From Oscillospiraceae bacterium (GTDB taxonomy: Bacteria > Bacillota > Clostridia > Oscillospirales > Oscillospiraceae), in assembly GCA_022795735.1 (NCBI GenBank), contig JAAWHG010000005.1, positions 1-64,000 on the forward strand: a DNA stretch of 64,000 bases. Direction: 5' to 3'. The notes beneath the pieces are model-generated. The model worked only from the letters and a program-made list of their open reading frames with translations, did not search any database and was not told where the DNA came from. How positions within the stretch are numbered: position 1 is the first letter of the stretch; each line of letters begins with the position of its first letter. Both the position numbers and the translations under genes were made by a program. This document shows, piece after piece, positions 16,104 through 25,024 of this stretch.

Positions 16104-18071
16104 TCAGCCTTTCAAAACCCTTGAAAAGTATAGCTCTGCTTTGAAAAGATCGCCGTCTACCGTCAATTGCAGCTTCCCGTTTTGGAGCTCTGTCAAGCTC
16201 TTGGCGATATTCAGCCCTAAGCCGGAGCCCTCCGTGCTTCGCGCCGTATCGCCCCGGACGAAACGCTCAATCAACTCGTCAGCGCTGATGTTGAGGGGCT
16301 GGCTGGAGATATTCTTGACCGCAATGCGCACCCATTCCGCCGCCTGTTCAAAGCCCACATAGACGCGGGTTCCCGGCATCGCGTACTTGCAGACGTTATT
16401 CAGCAGGTTGTCAACCACCCGCCAAAACAGCCGTCCATCCGCCACAATGGCGGTTTCCCGGTCGGGATAGCTGGTGACGATTTGATACGTCCCCGCCGCC
16501 AGACGTTCCTGGTACTCGGCAAGCGCTTGATCGAGCGCTTCCGCCACGTTGACGGACGCCAGATTGACCGGCAGGTTTCCGGTGGACGCCTTAGACGCTT
16601 CCACCAAATCCTCGGTCAGCTTTTTGAGCCGCGCCGACTGACGCTCAAGGACCTCCAGATATTGCGCTTCCTCCTCTTCTGTATGCGGCTTTTGGAGAAG
16701 GTCCACGTAATTTATAATCGAAGTCAGCGGGGTTTTGATGTCGTGGGAAACATTAGTAATGAGCTCAGTTTTCAGTCGTTCCGATTTCATCCGTTCCTCC
16801 ACCGCAATCGTCATCCCCTGTCCGACGGCGTTGAGGTTTTCTCCATGGCGTTTGAAGTCCCAGAACATATGCGCCGTATCCACCTTTGCCTCAAAATTAC
16901 CCGCCGCCAGCATCTCGCCGCCCCGTTGAAGCAGGCGCAGCTCATAGGCCGCCAGAACCACAGCCGCCAGAATCACCAGAGACAGGAGGAAGAACAGCAC
17001 CCAGGTCTCCGTACCGCCGAAAAAGCACAGCAGCAACAGCAGCCCCCCGGTCACAAGTCCGCTCCGCCACACAAGGGGGACCGCCCGGAACACCCGCACG
17101 ATCAACCTCCATCCCCGCCGGATTAGCTTCACACCCCAGTGCAGCACACGATAGATCACCGTATTGTGCCACCACTGCCCGGCCTTAACCCGCGTTGCAA
17201 GGGACAGAACCACCGCCAGCAGAGTCATTGCCGCAGTCAGGATGCACAAACAACCGGTAATGATAAGAATCGGATGTGCCACTGGAAAGCATCCTTCGAA
17301 GGCAGCAAGCATCAGGATGGAAATGGCGATGACCGCCGCGCTTACGTAGAGGTCGAATGGGATTCTGTCAGCCCAGTTGCATACAATGTCCTCCCGGCCT
17401 CTCCTGTGGCCGGCCATGCAGCAGAGCAGCACAAAATCGGTTATGCCAAGCAGTACGGCGGCGGCCAGGACTGCGATCAGTACATTCTTGTACTGGCTAA
17501 GCCAGTAGAACAGCATACAGTTGAAATAAAAGCTGCCATAGTGGTAGGGCAGTTTCTCCTTGACGCCGACCACAATCCGAAACCGGCGCGCCGCCCCCAT
17601 ATCCTCGTCCATGGGCGGTTCGCTGTGAGAACCCCTGTCCACCACATCCGGTACATCTTCATATAGCCGGTCGGAGGTCACCGTACGCTCCCAGATTATG
17701 TTTTCCCGAATGATACGGTGGTCCGGCACAATCTCCAAGGTGCTGGCCAACAGAGTTTCTTTCCCCTCCGTATGCAAAGGAGCCGTTTCATAGAGGGCAA
17801 AGACAAAGTTGCAGTTATCGCCGGCGGAGTAAGCCATCAGTTCCTCCAAGGTGGATCCGCCGTACATATAGGAATCCATGATTTCGTTGCTGAAGCTGAA
17901 CGCCGCACTCCGAGCAAAGCCGCTCTCCTTTGGGTCGGTCATACCCTGATAGATTCCCATCTCATAGCCGCAGACGATGCCGATCAGGCTGGCTCCCGCC
18001 GCAGTCAAACAGGCGGCAAACAACACGACGGCTGTAATTTTCAGCGCCAGACTTGTCTTCCATTCCTTCAT
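16104..18071 (-). CDS. Membrane sensor histidine kinase
   Basis: This 655-residue protein has an N-terminal membrane segment (about 10-32), an extracytoplasmic region to about 190, several more membrane segments to about 380, a HAMP-like linker, a HisKA box (ELITNVSHDIKTPLTSIINY, His near 439) and an ATPase domain with the N box VDNLLNNVCKYA and G box GSGLGLNIAKSL. Its many membrane segments resemble BceS/VanS-type cell-envelope sensors, but the input is unknown. The start overlaps the response-regulator stop by four bases. Confidence 0.9.
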   Translation of the reverse strand: MKEWKTSLALKITAVVLFAACLTAAGASLIGIVCGYEMGIYQGMTDPKESGFARSAAFSFSNEIMDSYMYGGSTLEELMAYSAGDNCNFVFALYETAPLHTEGKETLLASTLEIVPDHRIIRENIIWERTVTSDRLYEDVPDVVDRGSHSEPPMDEDMGAARRFRIVVGVKEKLPYHYGSFYFNCMLFYWLSQYKNVLIAVLAAAVLLGITDFVLLCCMAGHRRGREDIVCNWADRIPFDLYVSAAVIAISILMLAAFEGCFPVAHPILIITGCLCILTAAMTLLAVVLSLATRVKAGQWWHNTVIYRVLHWGVKLIRRGWRLIVRVFRAVPLVWRSGLVTGGLLLLLCFFGGTETWVLFFLLSLVILAAVVLAAYELRLLQRGGEMLAAGNFEAKVDTAHMFWDFKRHGENLNAVGQGMTIAVEERMKSERLKTELITNVSHDIKTPLTSIINYVDLLQKPHTEEEEAQYLEVLERQSARLKKLTEDLVEASKASTGNLPVNLASVNVAEALDQALAEYQERLAAGTYQIVTSYPDRETAIVADGRLFWRVVDNLLNNVCKYAMPGTRVYVGFEQAAEWVRIAVKNISSQPLNISADELIERFVRGDTARSTEGSGLGLNIAKSLTELQNGKLQLTVDGDLFKAELYFSRVLKG

Positions 18072-18766
18072 AATCTTCTCTCCTTTTCCAGCTTATAGCC
18101 CTGTCCCCAGATGACCTTGATGTAACGCGGGGCGGACGGGTCAATCTCAATCTTTTCCCGCAAATGGCGGATATGGACGGCCACCGCCCCCTCCCCGCCC
18201 CGGGCCGGTTCGTTCCAAACCAGCTCATAAATCTGTTTCGAGGCGTAGACCTTGCCGGGGTTTTGAAGAAACAGACGCAGGATGCTGTACTCAATCGGGG
18301 TCAGGGAAACCGGTTCGCCGTCCAGGGTAACCGATTTGCTCTCGTCGTCCATCTCAATACCCCCGCAGACGAGGGAGCTTGGCGGCTTGGTCATACCGCC
18401 GAGGTTGGTATACCGCCGCAGTTGGGAACGGACCCGGGCCAATACCTCCACCGGGTTGAAGGGCTTGGTGATGTAGTCGTCAGCCCCGATGTTGAGACCC
18501 AAGACCTTGTCTGAATCCTCACTCTTGGCGGTCAGCAGAATAATGGGCACATTGCTCTTCTCCCGCAGCCGCGCGGTGGCGGTTATGCCGTCCAAAAGGG
18601 GCATCATGACGTCCATTAGAATCAGGTGGACTTCCTCCCGCTCCACAAGCTCTAACGCCTCGCGCCCGTTCGCGGCGGTCAATAGCTGGTACCCCTCGCC
18701 GGAAAGGTAAATTTTCAGCGCCGCCACAATATCCGGCTCATCGTCACAGATCAAAACCTTATACAT
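18068..18766 (-). CDS. OmpR/PhoB-family response regulator
   Basis: This 232-residue protein has a receiver domain (1-118; CDDEPD, phospho-Asp in LILMDVMMP, Lys in ITKPFNP) and a winged-helix effector domain (about 132-228, with SLTPIEYSILRLFLQNPGKV and VAVHIRHLREKIE). It is the partner of the downstream kinase. The start is preceded by GAGGTGAG. An inverted repeat just upstream could be its operator. Confidence 0.93.
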   Translation of the reverse strand: MYKVLICDDEPDIVAALKIYLSGEGYQLLTAANGREALELVEREEVHLILMDVMMPLLDGITATARLREKSNVPIILLTAKSEDSDKVLGLNIGADDYITKPFNPVEVLARVRSQLRRYTNLGGMTKPPSSLVCGGIEMDDESKSVTLDGEPVSLTPIEYSILRLFLQNPGKVYASKQIYELVWNEPARGGEGAVAVHIRHLREKIEIDPSAPRYIKVIWGQGYKLEKERRL

Positions 18767-18797
18767 AAGCTCACCTCATGGTCCTATTGTAACCTGA

Positions 18798-18823
18798 CCG
18801 CCCTTTAAATTGAAAGAGGGCGG
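18798..18823. repeat. Inverted repeat upstream of the OmpR-type regulator
   Basis: CCGCCCT (18798-18804) and AGGGCGG (18817-18823) are inverted and lie 32-57 bases upstream of the regulator start, near a possible TACAAT -10 box. It could be an autoregulatory site. Confidence 0.4.
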
Positions 18824-18839
18824 CGGTTTAAGAAATGAT

Positions 18840-19006
18840 TAAGAACCTGTATTCATAACCGGGGAATGCCGGATTGCCGGGGGATTTTGCCGCCCCGCAA
18901 GGCAAAAAATCGCAGGAATACTTTGTGTATTTCAAGAGTTTTTAACGCCGCGGACGGCAAAAGACCCCGCAAGACGGTGTTCAACGGTTGTGAATACAGG
19001 TTCTAA
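18840..19006. repeat. MITE-like element with 19-bp terminal inverted repeats
   Basis: AGAACCTGTATTCATAACC (18842-18860) and its inverted copy GGTTGTGAATACAGGTTCT (18986-19004) differ at one base. They enclose about 125 bases of GC-rich, structured, non-coding DNA. TAA flanks both sides (18840-18842 and 19004-19006), which fits the TNA duplication of IS5-type elements. There is no gene inside, so it would need a transposase supplied elsewhere. Confidence 0.65.
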
Positions 19007-19023
19007 GAAGTGGCGCGGGAAAA

Positions 19024-19046
19024 GGGCCGGTCTTATGGACCGGCCC
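19024..19046 (-). terminator. Terminator after glpK
   Basis: GGGCCGGTC and GACCGGCCC form a nine-pair stem, followed on the minus strand by TTTTCCC. It lies 20 bases past the glpK stop. Confidence 0.7.
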
Positions 19047-19066
19047 CATTCCGTCGCGTTTTCTCT

Positions 19067-20569
19067 CTATTCGGCCCGGTCCCCCCACCTGCGGGCGAGG
19101 GCAACCGCGTCGTGCCAATTGCGAAGGGCGCGCCCGCGCTGCGCTTCGGAAAGCCTGGGCGGAAAGACACGCTCTGACCGGCGCAGGCTCGCCAGGTCCC
19201 CGGTGGAACCCCAAACGCCCGCAGCCAACCCCGCCAGATAGGCCGCGCCCAGCGCGGTAGACTCGGTGTAAACGGGCCGCTCCACCGGTATCCCCAGCAG
19301 TCCCGCCTGAAAATCAAGCAGAAAGTCGCTGACGCAGGCGCCGCCGTCAACCCGCAGCTCCGAAATGGGAACGGGTGCGGCTTCGTTCATGACCGCCACC
19401 AAATCGCTGACCTCAAAGGCAATGCTCTCCAAAACGGCGCGGCTGAATTCCGCCCTGCCGCAGCCCCGCGTCAGGCCAAAGAAGCAGCCCCGCGCCGCAT
19501 GGTCCCAGTATGGCGCGCCCAGCCCCGTGAAGGCCGGGACAAAATAGACGCCCCGGTTATCTGGGATGGACTCGGCAAGGATGTCCACGTCATGGGCGGT
19601 TTGAAGCATCCCGCATTCGTCCCGCAGCCACTGGATGGCCGAACCGGCGTGAAAGGCGCTGCCCTCCAGGACATAGGAGGTCTCACCGTTGATCGACCAG
19701 CCCACGGAAGTCAACAACCCGTTTTTGTCGCGGACCGATTCCCTTCCCGTATTCATCAGGGTAAAGCAGCCGGTGCCATATGTATTTTTCGCCATGCCAG
19801 GCTCGAAACAGCCCTGGCCGAACAAGGCCGCCTGTTGGTCCCCCGCCGACCCGCAGATGGGGACGCCCGCAGCCTCCCCTTCGGCGACATACCCATAAAT
19901 TTGGCTGGACGGCACCGGTTCCGGCAGAACAGCCATGGGAATTTCCAGGATGCGGCATAGTTCTTCGTCCCAGCAGAGGCGTTCGATATCAAAGAGCATC
20001 GTGCGCGAGGCGTTGGAGTAGTCGGTACAATGGACCGTACCGCCGGTCAGGTTCCATATGAGCCAGCTGTCCACCGTGCCGAAGAGCAGTTCTCCACGTT
20101 CGGCCCTGGACCGGAGGGATGGCTCCTGGTCAAACAGCCACCGGAGCTTTGTGCCGGAGAAATAGGGGTCGATCACCAACCCGGTCTTTTGACGGATCAG
20201 GTCCTCCAAGCCGCTCTCCCGAAGCTGCTCACAGTATTTCGCGCTGCGGCGGCACTGCCAGCTAATCGCATTGTACACCGGCTTTCCGGTCGCACGTTCC
20301 CAGAGAATGACGGTCTCCCTCTGGTTGGTGATACCGATGGCGGCAACCGATCTGCCGGTCAAGTCCGTCTCCCGGAAAACATCCACAACGGTCTGACGCA
20401 CGCTGGCAAGCAGTTTCATTGGGTCATACTCCACCCAGCCGGGCCGGGGAAAAATCTGTTGCAGCGGGTGCTGGACGGAGGCAGCCGCCTCTCCCCGGCT
20501 GTTGAAAAGAATCGCGCGGGAACTGGTCGTTCCCTGATCCAACGCGAGGACATAGTTGTTCTCTGACAT
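19067..20569 (-). CDS. glpK: Glycerol kinase
   Basis: This 500-residue FGGY kinase phosphorylates glycerol to glycerol-3-phosphate in the cytoplasm. The N-terminal phosphate loop ALDQGTTSSRAILF, the ITNQRETVILWE segment, GTGCFTLMNTG and the C-terminal DGGACVSDFLLDFQA adenosine-binding region are all present. The start at 20569 has AAGGAG eight bases upstream; seven codons of open frame before it have no site of their own. A divergent lipase-like gene that could release glycerol starts 129 bases away. Confidence 0.96.
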   Translation of the reverse strand: MSENNYVLALDQGTTSSRAILFNSRGEAAASVQHPLQQIFPRPGWVEYDPMKLLASVRQTVVDVFRETDLTGRSVAAIGITNQRETVILWERATGKPVYNAISWQCRRSAKYCEQLRESGLEDLIRQKTGLVIDPYFSGTKLRWLFDQEPSLRSRAERGELLFGTVDSWLIWNLTGGTVHCTDYSNASRTMLFDIERLCWDEELCRILEIPMAVLPEPVPSSQIYGYVAEGEAAGVPICGSAGDQQAALFGQGCFEPGMAKNTYGTGCFTLMNTGRESVRDKNGLLTSVGWSINGETSYVLEGSAFHAGSAIQWLRDECGMLQTAHDVDILAESIPDNRGVYFVPAFTGLGAPYWDHAARGCFFGLTRGCGRAEFSRAVLESIAFEVSDLVAVMNEAAPVPISELRVDGGACVSDFLLDFQAGLLGIPVERPVYTESTALGAAYLAGLAAGVWGSTGDLASLRRSERVFPPRLSEAQRGRALRNWHDAVALARRWGDRAE

Positions 20570-20622
20570 CTGCTTCGCTCCTTCTTCCAAATCTCACGGT
20601 GGTCTTTGGGCAAAATCACTAC

Positions 20623-20651
20623 TTTATAGTTTCTCGCAAAATGTGTATAAT
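20623..20651 (+). promoter_or_regulatory. Possible promoter of the lipase-like gene
   Basis: A perfect TATAAT (20646-20651) has TTTATA (20623-20628) 17 bases upstream. The -35 match is weak. Confidence 0.45.
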
Positions 20652-20698
20652 GTCAAGAGCAACTCACAAAAATCAGAAATCTTTAAGGATGTGTAAAA

Positions 20699-21607
20699 AT
20701 GCGGGAATTTGAACTCCCCTCAACCGGCGGCCAAGTCCTCCACTGCGGCCTCTGGGCTCCAAAAACGCTCCAACCGTCCGCCATTGTGCAGTTGGTACAC
20801 GGAATCGCCGAGCATATCGGGCGTTACGACGAATTGGGCTGTTTTCTCTCCGAACATGGCCTTCTGATGGTAGCCGACGACCACATGGGACACGGCAAAT
20901 CGATGGGCGAAGTCCCCGGCTTTTTCCCCTGCGGCTGGAACGGAGCAGTGGACGATGAAAAAACATTGATGGACCGGGTTCGGGAGGAATACCCCAAGAC
21001 CCCATATTTTTTCCTGGGCCACAGTATGGGGTCTTTTCTCACCCGGACCTTCCTTTACCGTCACGCCAAAGCGGGACTCCAGGGGGCAATCCTGTCCGGA
21101 ACCGGCTGGCAAAACCCCGTTGCCCTGCGAATGGGCCTCTGTCTCTGCGCAAAAGAGGAAAAAAAGTACGGGGAAAAGGAAATCAGCGCCGCCCTGAACA
21201 AGATGGTTTTCGGCAGCTACAACCGGCATTTCCGTCCCAACCGAACCGAAAACGACTGGATTTGCACCGACCCCGCCGTGGTAGACGCCTACAACGCCGA
21301 CCCGCTCTGCGGTTTCCCCACCACCATCGGCCTGGCGCGGGATATGCTCCAAGGAATCGCCATGAACCAGTCGAAGGAAAACCTGTCAAAAATGCCCAAG
21401 GAATTGCCAATCCTTTTCTTCGCCGGCAAGAGCGACCCGGTGGGCCGAATGGGCAAAGGGGTGGAACGTTCGGCGCAGGCTTTCCAGCAGGCCGGGATGC
21501 GCGAGGTGCAGTGCAAACTCTACTCGGGCCGGCACGAAATGCTCAACGAGCCCAATCGCCAAGAGGTTTACGACGACGTTGTCCACTGGCTTCTCGCACA
21601 TTTATAA
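20699..21607 (+). CDS. Alpha/beta hydrolase, monoacylglycerol lipase-like
   Basis: This 302-residue cytoplasmic hydrolase shows the oxyanion region QLVHGIAEHIGRY, a strand ending in ADDHMGHGKS, the nucleophile elbow GHSMGS (Ser109), an acid in FAGKSDPVG and a C-terminal His in SGRHEMLNE. The layout matches the Hydrolase_4/serine aminopeptidase S33 group, which includes monoacylglycerol lipases and lysophospholipases. Divergence from glpK suggests that it frees glycerol from glycerides that the kinase then uses. Substrate is inferred. Confidence 0.85.
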   Translation: MREFELPSTGGQVLHCGLWAPKTLQPSAIVQLVHGIAEHIGRYDELGCFLSEHGLLMVADDHMGHGKSMGEVPGFFPCGWNGAVDDEKTLMDRVREEYPKTPYFFLGHSMGSFLTRTFLYRHAKAGLQGAILSGTGWQNPVALRMGLCLCAKEEKKYGEKEISAALNKMVFGSYNRHFRPNRTENDWICTDPAVVDAYNADPLCGFPTTIGLARDMLQGIAMNQSKENLSKMPKELPILFFAGKSDPVGRMGKGVERSAQAFQQAGMREVQCKLYSGRHEMLNEPNRQEVYDDVVHWLLAHL

Positions 21608-21780
21608 AAAACCTACGGCTGTGGAATCCTTACGGTACCATAAATGTGTGCAAGGACAGCATCGAAGAGAGCCGTAATGATTGTAAGCACATTATGCGTT
21701 TTCTCCAGGGAAAACAGGATAATGCAAAACAAATTTAACAGTTTATATGTTACACAAATATTACCCGGCCACAATCAAGC

Positions 21781-21807
21781 AGCCTGCCAAAAATTGATTG
21801 GCAGGCT
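21781..21807 (+). terminator. Terminator after the lipase-like gene
   Basis: AGCCTGCCAA and TTGGCAGGCT form a ten-pair stem, followed by a T-rich stretch (agcttttcgtttctttt). Between 21608 and 21780 I see no gene. Confidence 0.55.
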
Positions 21808-21825
21808 GTCAGCTTTTCGTTTCTT

Positions 21826-22434
21826 TTAGGAAATCTCGTCAATCTGTTGGAGCCGGTTGAGCAGCACTTCTCCGGCGGTCACGGCGTCCTCGATGGTGAG
21901 ATAGTGGTCCGCGCTGGCGTTGACCAACATCTTACCGGAGGCCGGAAACTCATCGTCGGCCCACCAGATATTCACCGTGATCGGATAGTTTGGAAATAAA
22001 TGAAACACCGCGCTGAAATCGGCCCGGCTGCTGGTAAAGACCGCACCCAGCGCCCCGCAGACGGCCCGTATCCGCTCCGGCGTCTTGCCGTTCAGCAGCC
22101 GTCCCAACGCCTCCTCCGCCGTTCGGTCGAACTTGGTTCCCCGAATCAGTCCTTCCCGCAGGCCGCCGAAGGAAACGTTCTCCTGGGAGACGGCGCTTCC
22201 GTCGGCCAGGTCGAAATAGTGCAGCAGAAGCAGGACGGACCAGCCGTCCAAAGCCGGGTCCGGGTCAAAGGCCGGATAAGACACAAAGGTCTCCCGTCCC
22301 AACACCGTCAGGCGCAGCGCCGCCCCGTCAAAGGCCGCCCCGGTCTTTTCGGCAATATCCTCGGGCCGGCGGTGACGCAGCCGTTCCCGTGCCGGACGTA
22401 GCATCTCCTGAAAGGCCCTGTTATCCTGTTGCAT
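21826..22434 (-). CDS. DUF3786-domain protein
   Basis: This 202-residue protein matches the DUF3786 pattern: an N-terminal helix, the middle SVLLLLHYFDLADG segment and the C-terminal WADDEFPASGKMLVNASADHY block. Its molecular role is unknown; members occur in anaerobic Firmicutes and Deltaproteobacteria. The start at 22434 has AAAGGAGGAG six bases upstream. It is a single-gene unit divergent from the ECF sigma gene. Confidence 0.8.
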   Translation of the reverse strand: MQQDNRAFQEMLRPARERLRHRRPEDIAEKTGAAFDGAALRLTVLGRETFVSYPAFDPDPALDGWSVLLLLHYFDLADGSAVSQENVSFGGLREGLIRGTKFDRTAEEALGRLLNGKTPERIRAVCGALGAVFTSSRADFSAVFHLFPNYPITVNIWWADDEFPASGKMLVNASADHYLTIEDAVTAGEVLLNRLQQIDEIS

Positions 22435-22586
22435 CGCAATCTCCTCCTTTGATTCGCTGACCCTTTCATTATACCGCTCTCGCGGCAAAATGTAAAATTT
22501 TTTATTTCCCTCGTGAACCAAACTGCCCCGCCAACGGTCTAATGGTTGAAAGCAAGTTGCGGCCGCAGTTGCTTGGGAAGGGACGG

Positions 22587-23054
22587 ATGAAGATCTTGGA
22601 TAAGCAAACTTTCACAACACTGGTGTTGAAATCGGAGGACACCCTCTACCGCGTAGCCTGGAGCATCCTGCGAAACAGCGCCGACGCCGAGGACGCCGTA
22701 CAGGAGGCGGTCCTCCGGGCCTGGGAAAAGCTGGACAGCCTGCGGCAGCCTCAGTACTTCCGGACCTGGCTGACCCGTATTCTGATCCGCGAGTGTTACA
22801 GGCTTCGCCGGGCCGGCAGCCTCATCATCCCTCTCGAGGAGCTGCCCGAAACCGCAGCTCCGGACAGCGGCGAGATCTGGCGCAGTCTCCAGGCTCTGCC
22901 CGAAGCGCTGCGGCTGCCCGTCGTACTCCATTACGTCGAGGGCTACAACGTCGCCGAGACCGGGGCCATTCTTCGGCTCCCCGCCGGTACTGTGAAAAGC
23001 CGCCTGTCCCGTGCACGAAGCACATTGCGTATGGAATTGGAGGAATCAAAATGA
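22587..23054 (+). CDS. ECF-type RNA polymerase sigma factor
   Basis: This 155-residue protein has sigma region 2 (about 8-70; DAEDAVQEAVLRAW) and region 4 (about 95-150; LRLPVVLHYVEGYNVAETGAIL then AGTVKSRLSRARSTLR). It resembles SigV/SigW-type envelope-stress factors. The start at 22587 follows GGAAGGG. Its stop overlaps the start of the next gene (ATGA), which encodes a membrane protein likely to hold it inactive. Confidence 0.92.
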   Translation: MKILDKQTFTTLVLKSEDTLYRVAWSILRNSADAEDAVQEAVLRAWEKLDSLRQPQYFRTWLTRILIRECYRLRRAGSLIIPLEELPETAAPDSGEIWRSLQALPEALRLPVVLHYVEGYNVAETGAILRLPAGTVKSRLSRARSTLRMELEESK

Positions 23055-23788
23055 AGCCAAACGATCTTCAAAATGTTCCCAAAGCCCCCCAGGGCTTTCA
23101 CAAGAGGCTGGTCCAAACTCTGGACAGCCTGCCGGAACGAAAGGAAGGTATCTCTATGAAACGCAAAACTCTGACCAAGCTCCTCATTGCCGCAGCCGTC
23201 GTGACCGTCATGGCCGCCACCGTAATCGCCGGGGGCCGGATGCTGATGATTTCCGCTCACAGCTACCATGGCGACGACTATTATGAGCTTCCCACCGCCG
23301 CGTGGGCCAAGGAGAAAATCGGCGCGGAACCCAAGCTGATTGCGGAATTTTCCAACGGCTACACCTTTGACCATGGCGGCATCACCGAAAATGAAATCAC
23401 AACCGAAGGTAACAGCAAGACCCAGCCCTATGTCACTCTGGATTTGACGTATCGGAAAGCAGACGAGAGCGTGGAGCTGTCTCTGAGCAGTGTCCCGACT
23501 CCCGTCTCCTCTGACGCCGAGCAGATTGAACGGGACGGCATAACCTTTCATTATGACAGCTACACACATAAGATTGTCCCTGTCGACTACAAGGAGACAG
23601 AGGAGGATAAAGCAGCCGCCGCGAACGGCGAGCTGGTTCTCGGCTGGGGTGCGGAAACGGTCGAGGTCTACGAGTTCCAGGCCCTGGTTTGGGAACAGAA
23701 TGGCGTGCAGTATCATTTGTACGGCCATGACCTGACGTTGACTCAGGACGATCTTTCCGATATGGCCTGCGAATTGATGGCCTCGTAA
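23051..23788 (+). CDS. Putative membrane anti-sigma factor
   Basis: This 245-residue protein has a cytoplasmic N-terminal segment of about 40 residues, one membrane span (about 42-61) and a 180-residue extracytoplasmic domain rich in acidic and aromatic residues. Overlap with the ECF sigma gene, the topology and the N-terminal segment ending in a basic cluster fit an RsiV/DUF4179-type anti-sigma factor, though sequence alone does not prove it. Signal loss or proteolysis would release the sigma factor. Confidence 0.7.
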   Translation: MKPNDLQNVPKAPQGFHKRLVQTLDSLPERKEGISMKRKTLTKLLIAAAVVTVMAATVIAGGRMLMISAHSYHGDDYYELPTAAWAKEKIGAEPKLIAEFSNGYTFDHGGITENEITTEGNSKTQPYVTLDLTYRKADESVELSLSSVPTPVSSDAEQIERDGITFHYDSYTHKIVPVDYKETEEDKAAAANGELVLGWGAETVEVYEFQALVWEQNGVQYHLYGHDLTLTQDDLSDMACELMAS

Positions 23789-23804
23789 AATCTGACATCA
23801 GCAA

Positions 23805-23842
23805 AAGGGACTGCGGCGATGATTCTTTCGCCGCAGTCCCTT
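23805..23842 (+). terminator. Terminator after the sigma/anti-sigma pair
   Basis: A perfect 15-bp stem (23805-23819 with 23828-23842) has an eight-base loop. The tail is TTATC, so the U-tract is short. Confidence 0.65.
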
Positions 23843-23874
23843 ATCAAACTATTTGTTGAACCGGAGGAAACGCA

Positions 23875-24513
23875 ATGACGGATATTCGATTATGGATTGG
23901 ATATGGCTATGAATTACTCATTACCATGGTACCGGCGGCTGTCTTGCTTTTTATCTTTCATTCCATATATAAAAGACGAAATATCTCCGTAACGCCCCGG
24001 CACGCCGTGTATCTTATGATTTTTTCATTTTATCTGTTCGGCGTCTTCCATTTCACGGGGGTTGGTACGGTCTTTGACGCAAAACAATATGGCTTGGAAT
24101 TAAATCCCGAACAAATGAATTGGATTCCCTTTTCTGATACGGACATTGATTTTGTGTCCTATGGCCTGAACGTTGTACTCTCCGTACCGTTCGGCTTTCT
24201 GCTGCCGTTTATCTGGTCTTCTTTCCAAAAATATAGACCGGTATTCTTAGCCGGTATTACCTTTTCCGCTTTGATTGAAATCAGCCAGCTTTTGAATAAC
24301 AGAAGTACAGATGTTGATGATCTCATCTTAAATACCGCCGGCGCGATCTCCGGTGCGGTATTCTTTCATGTATTGTCCCGTTTAACCAAACATAAACCGG
24401 CCGCCCGCAGCAATGATAAATACGAAGCGTATGTATATATCTTATTTATCTTTCTGTGCCGCTTCTTTTTCTATAACGAATTTGGATTGGCAAAAATGTT
24501 GTACGGATTCTAA
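23875..24513 (+). CDS. VanZ-family membrane protein
   Basis: This 212-residue protein has five predicted membrane segments and the VanZ pattern: WIPF followed by a segment with SYGLNVVLSVPFGFLLPF, then SALIEISQLL and STDVDDLILNTAGAISG. VanZ proteins are linked to low-level teicoplanin resistance, but most act in unknown envelope functions. GGAGG precedes the start. Codon use is more AT-rich than in the neighbouring genes. Confidence 0.88.
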   Translation: MTDIRLWIGYGYELLITMVPAAVLLFIFHSIYKRRNISVTPRHAVYLMIFSFYLFGVFHFTGVGTVFDAKQYGLELNPEQMNWIPFSDTDIDFVSYGLNVVLSVPFGFLLPFIWSSFQKYRPVFLAGITFSALIEISQLLNNRSTDVDDLILNTAGAISGAVFFHVLSRLTKHKPAARSNDKYEAYVYILFIFLCRFFFYNEFGLAKMLYGF

Positions 24514-24532
24514 AACCGCGTTTGCCCCTTCA

Positions 24533-25024
24533 TCATAAATACGACAGCTTGGGAAGCGGAACGGTCCGATGGAAAGTCTCCAGCAGGCTGACCCATTTAT
24601 CCACTCTGGTAATCACCCATCCCTCCGGGGTCATGGGCGGAACCGGGGTCAGCGGCCACATGTGATGCAGAATCGCGTCCTCCTCTACCCTCGTCAGGTC
24701 GAAGAAGCGGCGCGCGTTGTCCAACGCAGTCCTGGCATGGGTGAAGCCGTGGGGCAACAGCACCCCCGCTGGACGGCGGTAGCTGTGCCAGTCGTAGAGA
24801 AACAAATCATGAAGCAGACCCGCCCGCGCTGCGGCTCGTGCGTCCAGCCCCTTTTGCAGGCAGCGGCAATAGCTGAGATAGGATACCCGCACACAGTGAA
24901 GCAGACAACTGGTATCGCCGTGCTGGGGGTATCCGTCCATGCTCTGCACGGGGCCGCTGGTCCAAAGTCCGGCTACCACGGCGCGGTAACCGGGATCGGG
25001 AGGCAACACAGTCACAGGCTCCAC
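24533..25024 (-). CDS. HD-domain phosphohydrolase family protein
   Basis: This 163-residue protein carries the HD metal ligands: His in CLLHCVRVSY, the HD pair in AGLLHDLFLYDWH, further His in HGFTHAR and AILHHMWPL, and Asp in ITRVDKWVSLLE. HD proteins hydrolyse phosphoesters of nucleotides or other small molecules; the substrate is unknown. Its start lies inside the end of the CmpB-like gene (13-base overlap), so the two are co-translated. Confidence 0.85.
   Translation of the reverse strand: MEPVTVLPPDPGYRAVVAGLWTSGPVQSMDGYPQHGDTSCLLHCVRVSYLSYCRCLQKGLDARAAARAGLLHDLFLYDWHSYRRPAGVLLPHGFTHARTALDNARRFFDLTRVEEDAILHHMWPLTPVPPMTPEGWVITRVDKWVSLLETFHRTVPLPKLSYL

Noticed and set aside
21644..21829. 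A 61-codon plus-strand frame after the lipase-like gene.
   Set aside because: It has no ribosome binding site, runs through the terminator hairpin and its composition is not protein-like.
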